Source: Phoronis ovalis (Eukaryota; Phoronida; Phoronidae). From it: a DNA stretch of 13,309 nt. Shown here in pieces: positions 1 through 9,074 of this stretch (position 1 is the stretch's first letter; each line of letters begins with the position of its first letter). The position numbers and the translations under genes are program-made. The stretch is from contig JAOXYB010038917.1 of the NCBI GenBank assembly GCA_028565635.1, positions 1-13,309 of the forward strand, written 5' to 3'. The notes under the pieces were generated by a model that saw only the letters and a list, made by a program, of their open reading frames with translations, was not told the origin of the DNA and made no database searches.

Positions 1-710
1 TCTTTGTCGCGCAATAACTGCTTCAGTTTTTATCCGATCAACTTTATGTTTGGTACAGGGTAAATACAGGTCAAAATTCAGACCGTCTGTAATTTCCATG
101 TGGATTGCTTTGAAGATGGCCGACTGGCGGCCATGTTTTTTCCTGATTACGTTGCGCCCATTTCGGGAAAGACGAAGCGATGACTAGACTGAATGATCCG
201 AAGGTGGATTCATGAAGGCTGTAGGTTGATGGGTGTATTAGGCCAGGTAACATTTCAAAGTGACCTGGAAAAGTAGGTCAAATTCTGATACGAATTTTTC
301 GTTGTGTATAACATTTCTTTGTCTCGCAATGTCTGCTTCAGTTTTTATCATATCAGCTTTATATTTGGTACAGGCTAAATACTTGTCAAAGTGCAGATCG
401 GCTGTAAAGTTGACCTGGATAACTTCCAAGATGGCTGACTGGTGGCCATGTTTGTTCACGAGATGCTGGCTCGCAATAACCGCTTTGGTTTTTGTCGGAC
501 CATCTTCATATTTGGTGCAAAGTAAGTACAGATCAAAGTACAGGTCAGACATAATTTTGACCCCAAATACTTCCAACATGGCCAACTAGCGGCCATGTTT
601 GTTCCCGAGAGTGCACGTTATGTAGTGCCAATTTTGGGACAGACTAAGTGATAACTGGATTCATGAATTTAAGGCCACTAGGTTGGTAGGTATTAGGCCA
701 GGTGACATAG
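1..710. repeat. Three related copies of a dispersed repeat with foldback core
   Basis: Three related segments start at about 1, 316 and 469. Each begins with a TCGCAAT-type block, followed by a GTTTTT(A/G)TC segment, a TTTGGTRCA segment and then AAGATGGCYGACTGGYGGCCAT or a close variant. Copies 1 and 3 also share a tail containing TGGATTCATGAA and TATTAGGCCAGGT; copy 2 lacks this tail. Copy 1 contains a perfect 7-bp inverted repeat, ATGGCCG and CGGCCAT, around a 5-base loop at 116-134. The copies differ at many positions, so they are old. The region lies in the IFT74 intron before the exon at 875. Open frames on both strands here are broken across copies and resemble no protein I know. The element class (SINE, MITE or foldback) is unresolved. 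Confidence 0.75.
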
Positions 711-874
711 ATGGCTTTACAACTAAAGAAACTACATCATATGATGGGCATCTGTCTGCACCAGCAGACCTCTTGTTATACTATGGTTGTTACATTGGAA
801 TTTTTAAATAAAACCACACAGATTCATAATCTTGCTTGTACTTCAGGCGTTCATAAACTAAACTTTATCTTTAG

Positions 875-1038
875 AATCGGAAAAATTACGATCTGACTTG
901 GAAAAAGTTGAGCAGCTAGAAACCAAGATCAATGGTGAACTAAACATGTTACAAGAAAAAATTGTAACCATGGAAAAGGAATTAGTGACTTATAGTGACC
1001 TTGATGCTCTCAGAAAGCAGGCTGAAGCAAAGAAAGAG
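875..1038 (+). CDS. IFT74: IFT74 exon (fourth from last)
   Basis: The acceptor is TTTATCTTTAG before 875 and the donor is GAG|GTAGGG after 1038. The exon opens with two bases of a split codon, then 54 complete codons, ending in phase 0. The peptide is lysine- and glutamate-rich with heptad leucines (a coiled coil) and contains VTYSDLDALRKQ. The exon before it must end with one leftover base and is not in the window. Confidence 0.9.
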
Positions 1039-2421
1039 GTAGGGTTGTATAAACTTTTACATATAAAAATTCAACTGATAGTTTTATATTTTTGTAACAT
1101 CATACAGTATTAGAAGACTATCTTTTCATTATGTCTTCATCCAGTGACACAAGCAGCACATTACATTTGTAGATCTTTATCAACATCTGAAATGTTACTT
1201 TACAGACACTAAAGTATTTGCTGGGTAAACACATTTCAATGGGGTCCTTCAGAACACTGTCATTTCCTCTCAAATATCACTATAGTTATCAAGCAAGTGT
1301 AGCAGCAAGATAGAATATTTTTTCATTGAAATCTGATGGTTTACAACAAATTGTGCTGTCTCTTTAAAATGAGATCAATAATTATCTATAGTCAGAATCT
1401 GTTTACTTTGTGTTTTAGGCAGTCTGTTTTTATAGGTCTCATGTTTTCCAATGAGCTTGTATTTGCAAGATGATGAAGGTCTGGTAATATTTGCTGTGTG
1501 TTTACATTACTGTTTCATTGTGTTTTAACTAGTCGATTTCAACTGCTTTATTGGCATGTATGTCTTTCATTTAACCAGAAACTGAAGGAAGAGCGAGTCA
1601 CTCTGCAGAAAAGAAGAGATACCTTCAAGAAAGCTATGCAGCAACTGTCATCCCAGTATGAAGCTCTGAAGGCGCAGCTGAATGATAATGAAACATTTGC
1701 GCAGGTCAGTATGCTCTAATTCTTATTTAGCTGATTGTATACTCTCATATTTTTGTTGCATTTACTCCTGTGTTAAGGGAAACTGTCAATTGCTTATTGA
1801 TATTTTCTTTGTATATGCCTATTGCATCCTCAATAAAACTGGATATAATTTTATAATAAAAAAGAGAGAGGAATGTGTGTACTGGGAGAGGTGTGGACCT
1901 TCAAAACTACAAATTAGTAGTATTATAATTTTTTAAATAATTTTACAGCTTGGAAATTTGGAAAGAAAATGGCAGCATCATGAGCAAAATAACTTTGTGA
2001 TGAAAGAGTGTATCCTTATATAGTTGATATGCATGCTTATTGCACCTAGTGTATATTTATAATAACTATTAGAAATTATTACTCCAACCATCAATTTCAA
2101 TTTTTGACTCGAGTCATTCTCTTATAACGACCCTATGTTTATTGTGGCAGACTGTGAGAGATTGAGACCGATGGCCACCCAGTAAATATCGACTTGCAGC
2201 AAATCAATAACTTCACTAGTAAAACAGTAGTGTTTAGTGTGCATGAAAATGTGTGCCTGTCTTCTAATGTTTTTGCATTGATTTCCTTAATATACTTTAT
2301 ATAAGTCATTGCAGCCAAGACTATGGAATCCGACTACCGTCCAATCATGAAGAAACTTACATCAATGGTAGGCGATTACAACAAATATATACAGGACCGC
2401 ATGTCTGGCAAAATGGGATAA
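875..2421 (+). CDS. IFT74: IFT74, intraflagellar transport protein 74 (C-terminal part, four last exons)
   Basis: IFT74 is a subunit of the IFT-B core. It pairs with IFT81 in a long coiled coil that carries ciliary cargo, including tubulin, on anterograde trains. The visible coding exons are 875-1038, 1579-1704, 1949-2009 and 2306-2421. Joined, they give 154 in-frame residues after a split first codon, ending in TAA at 2419-2421. The identification rests on the charged heptad-rich coiled coil, on YSDLDALR and YEALKAQLNDNET, and on the near-invariant block ERKWQHHEQNNF followed by MKEFIAAK and ESDYRP, all of which match the vertebrate IFT74 C terminus as I remember it. The human protein is about 600 residues, so roughly the last quarter is here and the 5' exons lie upstream of the window. 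The C-terminal coiled coil of the IFT81/74 pair is the region known to recruit IFT25/27. An AATAAA follows the stop. No disabling mutation is visible. Confidence 0.94.
1039..1578 (+). other. IFT74 intron (540 bp)
   Basis: This AT-rich sequence begins GTAGGG and ends TTTAACCAG. Open frames running into it from the flanking exons are read-through of the splice sites. I see no repeat, RNA gene or extra exon. Confidence 0.85.
1579..1704 (+). CDS. IFT74: IFT74 exon (third from last)
   Basis: The acceptor is TTTAACCAG and the donor is CAG|GTCAGT, both good consensus sites. The exon is exactly 42 codons, phase 0 at both ends. It starts KLKEERVTLQKRRD and ends LNDNETFAQ, which aligns with the IFT74 coiled coil just before the conserved ERKWQHHEQNNF block. 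Confidence 0.92.
1949..2009 (+). CDS. IFT74: IFT74 exon (second from last), conserved block
   Basis: The acceptor is ATTTTACAG and the donor is GAGT|GTATCC. Twenty codons plus one base encode LGNLERKWQHHEQNNFVMKE. This is the most conserved stretch of the IFT74 tail and settles the gene identity. The leftover T joins TC of the next exon to make the Phe of MKEF. Confidence 0.92.
2306..2421 (+). CDS. IFT74: IFT74 last coding exon
   Basis: The acceptor chosen is ATATAAG before 2306. It gives FIAAKTMESDYRP, matching the vertebrate pattern FIATKSQESDYQP as remembered. A second acceptor, CATTGCAG, ends at 2314, nine bases downstream, and would also keep the frame. The exon encodes 37 residues and the stop TAA, with the C terminus reading QDRMSGKMG. 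Confidence 0.9.
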
Positions 2422-2479
2422 ATCATTGCTATGCAGTCAATCATAGGAATGAAAACTGACACAGGATATAACCAAGAAA

Positions 2480-2485
2480 AATAAA
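2480..2485 (+). promoter_or_regulatory. IFT74 polyadenylation signal
   Basis: A canonical AATAAA lies 58 bases after the IFT74 stop codon, implying a very short 3' UTR of about 80 bases. Confidence 0.7.
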
Positions 2486-3106
2486 ACTATGAACTTACTT
2501 ACTTGTAGGTAATTGTTATATTTGCAACGCTCTCTAAAACTTTACCTGTTTATGGTTTTGAGTAAATTGTGCAGCATATTCATTGAACTATGTACTGTTT
2601 GTAGTATTAAGGAATTTTTTTTGTGTTGAAAATTACATATATTTGGAACTTTTTGAAGGAGACACATTCTAGACAGCCAACATGTATGTGAATTTTGTTT
2701 ATGTTTATTACGTAAAATGTAAATTAAATCTGTGATATATTTACATGACTTGTCATATGTACTTCTATAATTTATGGGATAATGTACAGACAACAGAACA
2801 TCACATTTCAGGTACTTTCACGTTTTGTACCTGCGGTTAAAATATAATTGGACAAACAAGATGGTTGAAATTATAACCACAAGCAGTCAATAATTTAGTC
2901 ATTCAGGACATATGATACAGACAAAATTTCACCAGTGAAGTACTGATTCTCACCCTTGTTGTATTCTTTCATTTTCAAATGTAAAGAAAATAAAATCCCT
3001 GGCAAAGTAAAGATTGGCTTTCAGTAATATTATTGAATGACAATCTTCTCCAAATGTTAAGATCGGTATTAGTAGTGTTTGTCTTTTATCAAAATCCTTG
3101 CAAATC
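2486..3106. other. Convergent intergenic gap and PHF24 3' UTR
   Basis: The gap between the IFT74 end and the PHF24 stop codon is short and AT-rich. On the minus strand it should carry the PHF24 3' UTR. The first exact AATAAA on that strand is at 2709-2704, about 400 bases after the stop. Open frames here (around 2542-2793 and 2950-3153, minus strand) do not resemble proteins; the second overlaps the true last PHF24 exon in another frame. Confidence 0.6.
2704..2709 (-). promoter_or_regulatory. Candidate PHF24 polyadenylation signal
   Basis: TTTATT on the plus strand is AATAAA on the minus strand. It is the first exact match downstream of the PHF24 stop codon. Transcript evidence is not available, and variant signals closer to the stop are possible. 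Confidence 0.4.
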
Positions 3107-3224
3107 TTACAAGTTACCAGGGACTTTCCCAAGATGACTAGCATCACAAACATTTGTACTGTTTGGCCTGGCAGAGATAAAGAAGATAGCTTGATCGCGT
3201 AGATACTCGTCCCAGTCCACTGTG
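3107..3224 (-). CDS. PHF24: PHF24 exon 7 (C terminus and stop)
   Basis: The minus-strand acceptor is TTGTTTTTCAG before base 3224. One base completes a His codon, then 38 codons and TAA follow. VDWDEYLRDQAIFFISARPN aligns with human [20 protein letters not shown]. The rest of the tail (CDASHLGKVPGNL) is not similar to the human end as I remember it. Confidence 0.92.
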
Positions 3225-6200
3225 CTGAAAAACAAGAATCTGTCGTTTATGAGCATTTCTTTTGTTAAATAAGAAATTCTTTCCCAAGTGCTAAATTACC
3301 AAAAAATAAATTGAAAAATAACAGCACCATATGGTGTATTTTTGCTTGTGCTTGATAGTAAAAAGAATGAATAACAACTTACTGGGAATAGTCGGTGTCT
3401 GCAGACATGATGAGATCAACGCTACCTTGAACCAGGTTTGCTGTCATGCTATAATGATGAAAACGAAGCATTTTATAGCAGATGACACTTTTGACATGAG
3501 GAAGCTCTTATCACGTGGCATTTGAAATCAATACATATCATTAGTCTCTATATATTATACGTCTGAAAACATAACACTAAATTTTATTAGATATTTTTTT
3601 GTCGATCTCTCTCCTTTCTATTGTATCAACTCTCAATAATTCTTAATATAAAGAAAACAACAATAGTATGTTTCCTACTGAAGTACATGCATTGCCACTG
3701 TAGAGCCATGTTTTGTTTCACAATTTCTTATTGTGTAAGCAAATTTCCAAAAATTGCAATACGCACCTATTTTTATTGCTAATGCTATCATTATCTTCTT
3801 TTACAAAATTCTTGTACCATTTAGTATATGCTTCTTTTGCCTCTTCCTCTGTTATTTTGCCATCACCATCTTTATCGAAGTAACGAAATGTTTGTCTAGC
3901 TCGCTGTATCTCCTTCCGTGATAGTAAAAACACCAGACAATTCTACAATACAGAAAAGTAAAATGTTTTGACTGAAAGCCAGTTTATAAGGTAAGAAAAA
4001 TCCCTACTTATACCATTCTAACAGAACCATTTTCTGATAGTCTGACCAGTAGAAAACCAATTATGCAAAATGATGATCTTTTTTTATGTAATATTTGTTT
4101 CTATGCTAGAAGCAGAGTAGGTATTTTGCAGCTTTTCTGAAGCTGATCAATGAAATCTTTGGTTGGATTTTTAAAAAAGGGGTGAGCAATGTACTAACAG
4201 TAAAAATGAAAAGGGTTATACGGGTTGCAGAGAAGTATAGACTACTATATACCATGAAACCTTTGGAGACTAATTACCTTTAATCCTCTGCTTTGCAGCA
4301 ATTTTAGACTTTGGTAATTTAGGAATTCCCACCAGTCTATAGAATCTGTGCAATCTTTATCCATTGCTTTAAATCTCATTAATTCTATATTTTCTTCTTC
4401 ATCAGTCATTTTGCCGCCAATTTTCTTTTGATATTCTTGTCGTTTGTACTTCATAAATTCGTCTTTAACAATTTTGGAGTCTATAAAATGGTGAAAGGTT
4501 TTAATATTTCTTTTGATACCATGAATTAACAAGATACCTGCTAATTCTTTAATTATTTTTAAAATTTTTATTGAACTATTTAGCATTTTTAATTAAAATC
4601 AATGTACTAAAAAAGTTCCCAGCTATACATCATTTATCACCACAGTTTTCTTTACATTTACACATGAAACAGGTTATTGTTATATTTGTGTGCAAAGTAT
4701 TTCAAACTAAGAAAATACGAGGGTGGAATAGGTTTGTTTGATAACTGTAGAACTTCAATTGGAAGCAATTGAAAGACTGATCTTCTTTGTATACAATCAA
4801 AATTTTTAAAAAATATATCTTTACCCAAGCTGTTTGTCAACACTGGCCTGGGATTTATGTGCACTAACAGGATTATAAAATATTAATATAGATTACATTA
4901 AGGTATCCATTAGAAACTCAGAAACAGTGAGAGTAAACCTGACCTTTCCTAGCTGGCTTACCTTATCAACATTTTAAATTACATGCCAAGCTTATGCATA
5001 CATGGATACATCAGATTGTATGCTAACAAATACTGTACTACTGTATTGATTTTGGGATTGGTTTTGTAGTTATAAATGCTTAAATCAAACTTTGTTAATT
5101 ACAATAGAGCTTTCTATCAAAACTTGATGTCATCACTAACCTTCATATTACCTCTCTTCTATTATTTTCTGTAGGAGAGTACTAAATTTACTTTTTAGTT
5201 TAATTTCATCAAAACTGAATGAATTTTATTCAAAGTGACAATTTGTCAGTAAGTTTTAAAATCTCTAACAAAATAAAATTATTAGTTTTTTATATTCAAA
5301 TTCAGTTTATACACATGATTTCACTGTGAGGGTAACAATGCAAGTAGTCTTACATGCAGTACATTTTTATGAAATGTGTACAATAGATGTATATGAATAA
5401 ATATATGAAATGAGTAGTAAAGAGCATGTGAATGCATGTACAATACAAATATTTGCATGTGTCATTGACTGATGGGCAGAAGTAATCTCAATGTCAATAT
5501 GTCTTGTTCTTTTCTGAAGTAATTACCTTTATTAAGATCATGCGCATCAAATGTTTCCATTAATTCAAACATTTCTTCTTCAGTCAATAAATTGCTTAAA
5601 TTATCCTTGAAAAGAAAGTTACTTATTATGGCAATTGTCTAATAGGCAAATACATAAGCTAGATGTCATGATAAATAATTAATCAGCCACTGCCCTTTTA
5701 ATTAATCTTCTGATAAGTATGTAGTTCTGAATTTTCGCTATTCTGTAATACCAGATCCTAACTTGAATCAAATGTATGTCCAAAATTGTTATCCATCAAT
5801 TAAACTTTGTTTATAATAAGAACCAAACACTCCAAACACAGTACTGTGTATTAAAAAAACAAATGTGGTTTATACTTACACAAATATGACAACTCCACCC
5901 CACACTTGTCTTAGCTATATGTAATATGTCCACTGCTTGCTGTCCTTGACACTGTCCAATTCTGTGTAGACATTCCTCATGGAATACATATGTACATATT
6001 CGACATGGATAAGCTATATTTCCAGTGTCGTCACAAATATGACATAATTTTTCTTGTATTATCTAAACAAAATTGATTTCCCAGTTAATAAAACATATGA
6101 AAATTTAGGAGAAAAGAGTGCAAAGGCATGAGGATTAAGACTTTTTAAACACTCATTCTTGAACATGATTTTTTAAATAATATTTTCTGATGAAAATTAA

Positions 6201-8694
6201 TTGTAATAAAAAGAAATAAATATATATTGGAATTTACCCATATATGCGTTAATAATTGCACATTGATAGTGACAGTAAAACCCTGGCAGTTGTGTTCAGG
6301 TATCAAAGTTTTTTCTCCTTTGTCAGGATACAATTGGAATATATTTTTATTGCCGCTGTAATATATTTCACAAAGTACATGGACAAAGACAAAGAAAGCA
6401 AGAATTTTAGAAAAATCTTAATATACCTAAAATATGCCAACAACAACATGTGTATAATAGTTCAAAGAATTTTATAATGCACATACTTTACTTCTAGTAT
6501 AGTATGTTTATGACAACCATAGGCGACAACTATACTTTTACTAGGCCTTTCAAACTATCAGTAAGGTTAGCATATGTTAACAGTCTGTTCATTTAATAAG
6601 TTTTTTGAAAAAGAATCGATAACATTCCTGAAACACATCATAGTTTCCTGTAATTTTTATTTTAGCATTAAAATGTTAAGAATTTGTAAAAACACTGTTT
6701 ATGTTGAGACTAATGGCTAAACATACATTTTATGCTTGATTTTGTATAGATCATAAAAAACAGTAGGAATCAATTCTGTACAATTTTCAGGAAATTTAAG
6801 AATTAAGGTAGCAAATACAAACATGTGAATTTACTACACAAATTCCGGTAATCAACTAACAGAGGTGCAGCATTAAATGATTCATTGATGACACTGTAAA
6901 TAAACCTTTTTGAACACTATTTATCCAATTTTTAAAAAAATTATTTGAACACTACTTATGCATTTAAAAAAAATTACTTGCATCAATTTCAATTTTTGAA
7001 TATGGGATTTTTATTCATGGTTTAGATAACAAATTATTTCTTGAATATTTTAGTTTTATTTATTCTAGGTTCAGCATAAATTTCTCATAATAATACATAC
7101 TGTTTTTTACAGTTCTAGAAATATTTACACTGAAAAAGTGTGCTACATTTATTTGTTGCATACTTAAAATTTGAAATAATTCTCACTTATTTCTTAGGTT
7201 AGTTATTATGTTGATACTAGGGGAAACCTAGCTACTGTAACATGAAAAACAAGGTTTAAAAGAACTATTTTTATAAATTTTGTTAACAAAAATACTTGCT
7301 AATTACAAACAAGAAACTTAATTTAAATTATACCAGTACAGTGAAATGAAGCAGAAGTTAACAAATATTTTTATTTCTAGTATTTACAACAATAACACAA
7401 CTCTTATTTTGTAGCTAAAATTAACATGGTGTTTCAAAAGATTAGTAACACTAGGAAAATACATAGGAGCCATTTATGAAACATGTTGCATGGACAAGGT
7501 TTCTACAACATTATGACATACCCCCACCACAATTTAATGATGCACTGTGCATCCTGGGATGGAATATATTATACCTATACTCTCTGATGTTGATGATCAA
7601 AAAGATGCATTCTCAGCCTCTTGCAGTTCTGCTTGATCAAGCTTTATTTGTGGGCACTCCATATCAGACATTAATTATACAATTACATCATCATCCTCAT
7701 CAGCGGTGTTCTAATATTTAATTTTATAACATATTTTGTAATCTCTTGACACAAAATATATGTCAAGAGTTTTTTGTTGAGAAACATCAAATACTGGTCT
7801 AGTGTGGCTTTCTAGAAGTTTTCAAGGAGCATAAAAGTATTATTTATATGCTAAATACCTATAGAAATGACAGTGTTGTTATTTACAATTGTCAAGAAAA
7901 ATTCTTATTGGATATTTCTATTTGTTATTTTATTAGTCTACAAATGTATCCTCATTTCCCAATCAGAACACCCATTTTCTTAAATTTATATGGCATTCAC
8001 TTTATTTAAAATGCACTTCTCACATTTTGTATGAATAGATACAACTGATAACAATATAATTATTATAATCTTTTTATCTGATACAAATACAGAACTTGAC
8101 CCCCATCTCCCTCACACACACTCATTTGTTAACTGACATCTTTATTAAAATCTGGGATTAATATCCTCCAGAAACTTTTGAATTTAGCAAGGACAGCTAA
8201 ATAGCCCATTAGCAAGAGTACATTACAAAGTTTATAATACAATACAATCAACAAAATATGAACCTGGACCAATACTAAAACATTTCAACCTTTATTATTA
8301 CCAAAGCTACAATTTTAATCAGGTTGCAACTCTTGAACTCAGCAATGTTGTAAAAACTAAAAAAAAGGACAATTACCTCATCATCTTTGTCATAAGGTAT
8401 ATCCAAGGATATTTCAAAATCTAATTCTTCATTTTTTGATCGAGTGACATTTTTATTAAAATCTTCCCAGCTCATTTTTGTTTTTGGCAAATTGTCCGCT
8501 TGTACATTGTTTCCTTGCCGTAACATTTCCCATGCTGCTGAAGTGTCTGTAATGAGGATTTCTTGGGAGATAGGTGAATGACACTGTCCATTTATCTGTG
8601 CTTTGTTTTGAGCAGTACCCAATTTCCCTGCAACTGAAGCTTTCTGTTTGAAAGTTCCTTTGCTGGTTTTATTTTTTGAAGCACCAGTCCCCAT
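3107..8694 (-). CDS. PHF24: PHF24 / GINIP orthologue, PHD-finger and EF-hand protein (complete, 7 coding exons)
   Basis: The coding exons in transcript order are 8694-8377, 6062-5880, 5605-5527, 4480-4278, 3942-3767, 3448-3383 and 3224-3107. They total 1143 bases, or 380 codons plus TAA, with all six junction phases compatible. Human PHF24 is 400 residues. In mammals the protein (GINIP, KIAA1045) binds GTP-loaded G-alpha-i and tunes inhibitory GPCR signalling in neurons. Features in order are an N-myristoylation motif MGTGAS at the start, AAWEMLRQG (residues 54-62, matching human AAWERLRDG), a C4HC3 PHD-like finger (about 113-167), LLTEEEM, an EF-hand loop DKDCTDSIDWWE, a second loop DKDGDGKITEEE, then VDWDEYL and ISARPNS near the C terminus. 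The start is fixed by the myristoylation motif and an in-frame TAA 18-20 bases upstream. The family assignment is strong. Whether this invertebrate protein binds G-alpha-i is inferred. Confidence 0.94.
3383..3448 (-). CDS. PHF24: PHF24 exon 6 (variable linker)
   Basis: This short exon of 66 bases has acceptor ATCATTATAG and donor CCCA|GTAAGTTG. It carries a split base, 21 codons and two leftover bases, so it joins exons 5 and 7 in frame through Ser and His codons. The peptide runs from MTANLVQ to DTDYS and is poorly conserved, like the Ser-rich linker in the human protein. It is supported by splice sites and phase rather than similarity. Confidence 0.8.
3767..3942 (-). CDS. PHF24: PHF24 exon 5, second EF-hand
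   Basis: The acceptor is TGTATTGTAG and the donor is AG|GTGCGT. Fifty-eight codons begin NCLVFLLSRKEIQRARQTF, parallel to human NSLLRLLTVKERERARAAF. The loop DKDGDGKITEEE has Asp at 1, 3 and 5, Thr at 9 and Glu at 12, a full canonical calcium-binding EF loop. The upstream in-frame stretch is intron. Confidence 0.92.
3943..4277 (-). other. PHF24 intron 4 (335 bp)
   Basis: The intron begins GTAATTAG and ends TGTATTGTAG on the minus strand. It is AT-rich, with no further coding sequence or repeat seen. Confidence 0.85.
4278..4480 (-). CDS. PHF24: PHF24 exon 4, first EF-hand
   Basis: The acceptor is CCATTTTATAG and the donor is AAG|GTAATT. Two bases complete an Asp codon, then 67 codons follow. 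The exon contains MRFKAMDKDCTDSIDWWEFL with an EF loop of Asp1, Asp3, Thr5, Ser7, Asp9 and Glu12. It ends YQSLKLLQSRGLK, aligning with human HESLLLLQQLRPQ. The open frame continues upstream to 4586, but that stretch is intron. Confidence 0.92.
4481..5526 (-). other. PHF24 intron 3 (1046 bp)
   Basis: The GT-AG ends fit phase 1. Apart from AT-rich low-complexity sequence nothing is seen. The open frame at about 4658-4864 has no recognisable similarity, and splice phase does not require it. Confidence 0.8.
5527..5605 (-). CDS. PHF24: PHF24 exon 3
   Basis: The acceptor is CTTTCTTTTCAAG and the donor is AAAG|GTAATT. Twenty-six codons plus one base encode DNLSNLLTEEEMFELMETF, which parallels human DNINLLLTEEEMYSLTETF almost residue for residue. 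It follows directly on the last zinc ligand of the PHD finger in exon 2. Confidence 0.93.
5880..6062 (-). CDS. PHF24: PHF24 exon 2, PHD-like zinc finger
   Basis: The acceptor is TTTTGTTTAG and the donor is TGT|GTAAGT. The exon is 61 codons, phase 0 at both ends. The zinc ligands run in the order CHIC, CRIC, HEEC and WSCHIC, a C4HC3 arrangement. GWSCHIC and YVFHEECLHRIG match human GWSCHYC and RVFHDGCLRRMG. The loop between the first two ligand pairs is nine residues (DDTGNIAYP), against ten in my recollection of the human protein, and it has no tryptophan. It is too short a reading frame to be noticed without splicing. Confidence 0.94.
6063..8376 (-). other. PHF24 intron 1 (2.3 kb)
   Basis: A long AT-rich intron separates the N-terminal exon from the PHD exon. 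It holds a perfect 9-bp inverted repeat (CTCTTGACA and TGTCAAGAG around 9 bases) at 7743-7769. Open frames near 6145-6477 and 7476-7721 show no similarity or splice support. No RNA gene or complete transposon is seen. Confidence 0.8.
8377..8694 (-). CDS. PHF24: PHF24 first coding exon (N terminus)
   Basis: The exon is 106 codons with donor GAG|GTAATT. It starts MGTGASK, with Gly2 and Ser6 as in N-myristoylation substrates; the human protein begins MGVLMSK. The following 40 residues are basic and low-complexity, then comes conserved AAWEMLRQG. It ends in acidic YDKDDE, matching the human acidic LDDDKP segment before the finger. The frame past 8377 is intron. Confidence 0.92.
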
Positions 8695-8870
8695 TTGTGA
8701 TAACTTCTTCCACTTTTAGTATTTAGTTTAATGTTTCATCACAGTAGTAATTAAGGCTCCTCTTACTAATAACAACACTTTACAGTATCCAGGCATACAT
8801 TTATTTTTAGTGTTGAATGTAACACATACAAAACTATTCATTAAATAAAGTTTATATGATTTAACAATAC

Positions 8871-8900
8871 CTTTGAATAAACTTTATCTGGGAAGCGATT
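8871..8900 (-). other. Candidate 5' UTR mini-exon of PHF24
   Basis: On the minus strand a strong acceptor (TTTTTTTTTCAG) ends at 8901. Thirty bases later CAAAG|GTATTG forms a usable donor. A matching acceptor, TGTTGTTATTAG, ends at 8766, upstream of the ATG. The exon contains no ATG. It is inferred from splice motifs only. Confidence 0.3.
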
Positions 8901-9074
8901 CTGAAAAAAAAATCAATAGAAACGTAGAATACACTTTGCTGCATAACACAAAATATAGGCTGTATGATGTTATAGATAGGATATATCCATAAAACTTAAC
9001 GAGTTATATATAACCTATAGACCGATACATTTCTTCTCTTTGATGAAACTATCATCACCAGCAGTTCGGACATC

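Noticed and set aside
238-589. Overlapping open frames of 109-115 codons on both strands
   Set aside because: They run through the triplicated dispersed repeat; their internal similarity reflects the DNA repeat, and neither resembles a protein family.
1682-1936. Plus-strand frame of 84 codons
   Set aside because: It starts in another frame inside an IFT74 exon and continues through an AT-rich intron, with no similarity.
3331-3525. Plus-strand frame of 64 codons
   Set aside because: It overlaps PHF24 exon 6 on the opposite strand, whose splice sites and phase fit the gene.
4481-4586. Upstream extension of the first EF-hand frame with its own ATG
   Set aside because: A good acceptor lies at 4481 and phase matches exon 3, so the extra residues are intron translation.
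7476-7721. Plus-strand frame of 81 codons in PHF24 intron 1
   Set aside because: No similarity, no splice or promoter context; its end is a CATCATCATCCTCATCA low-complexity run.
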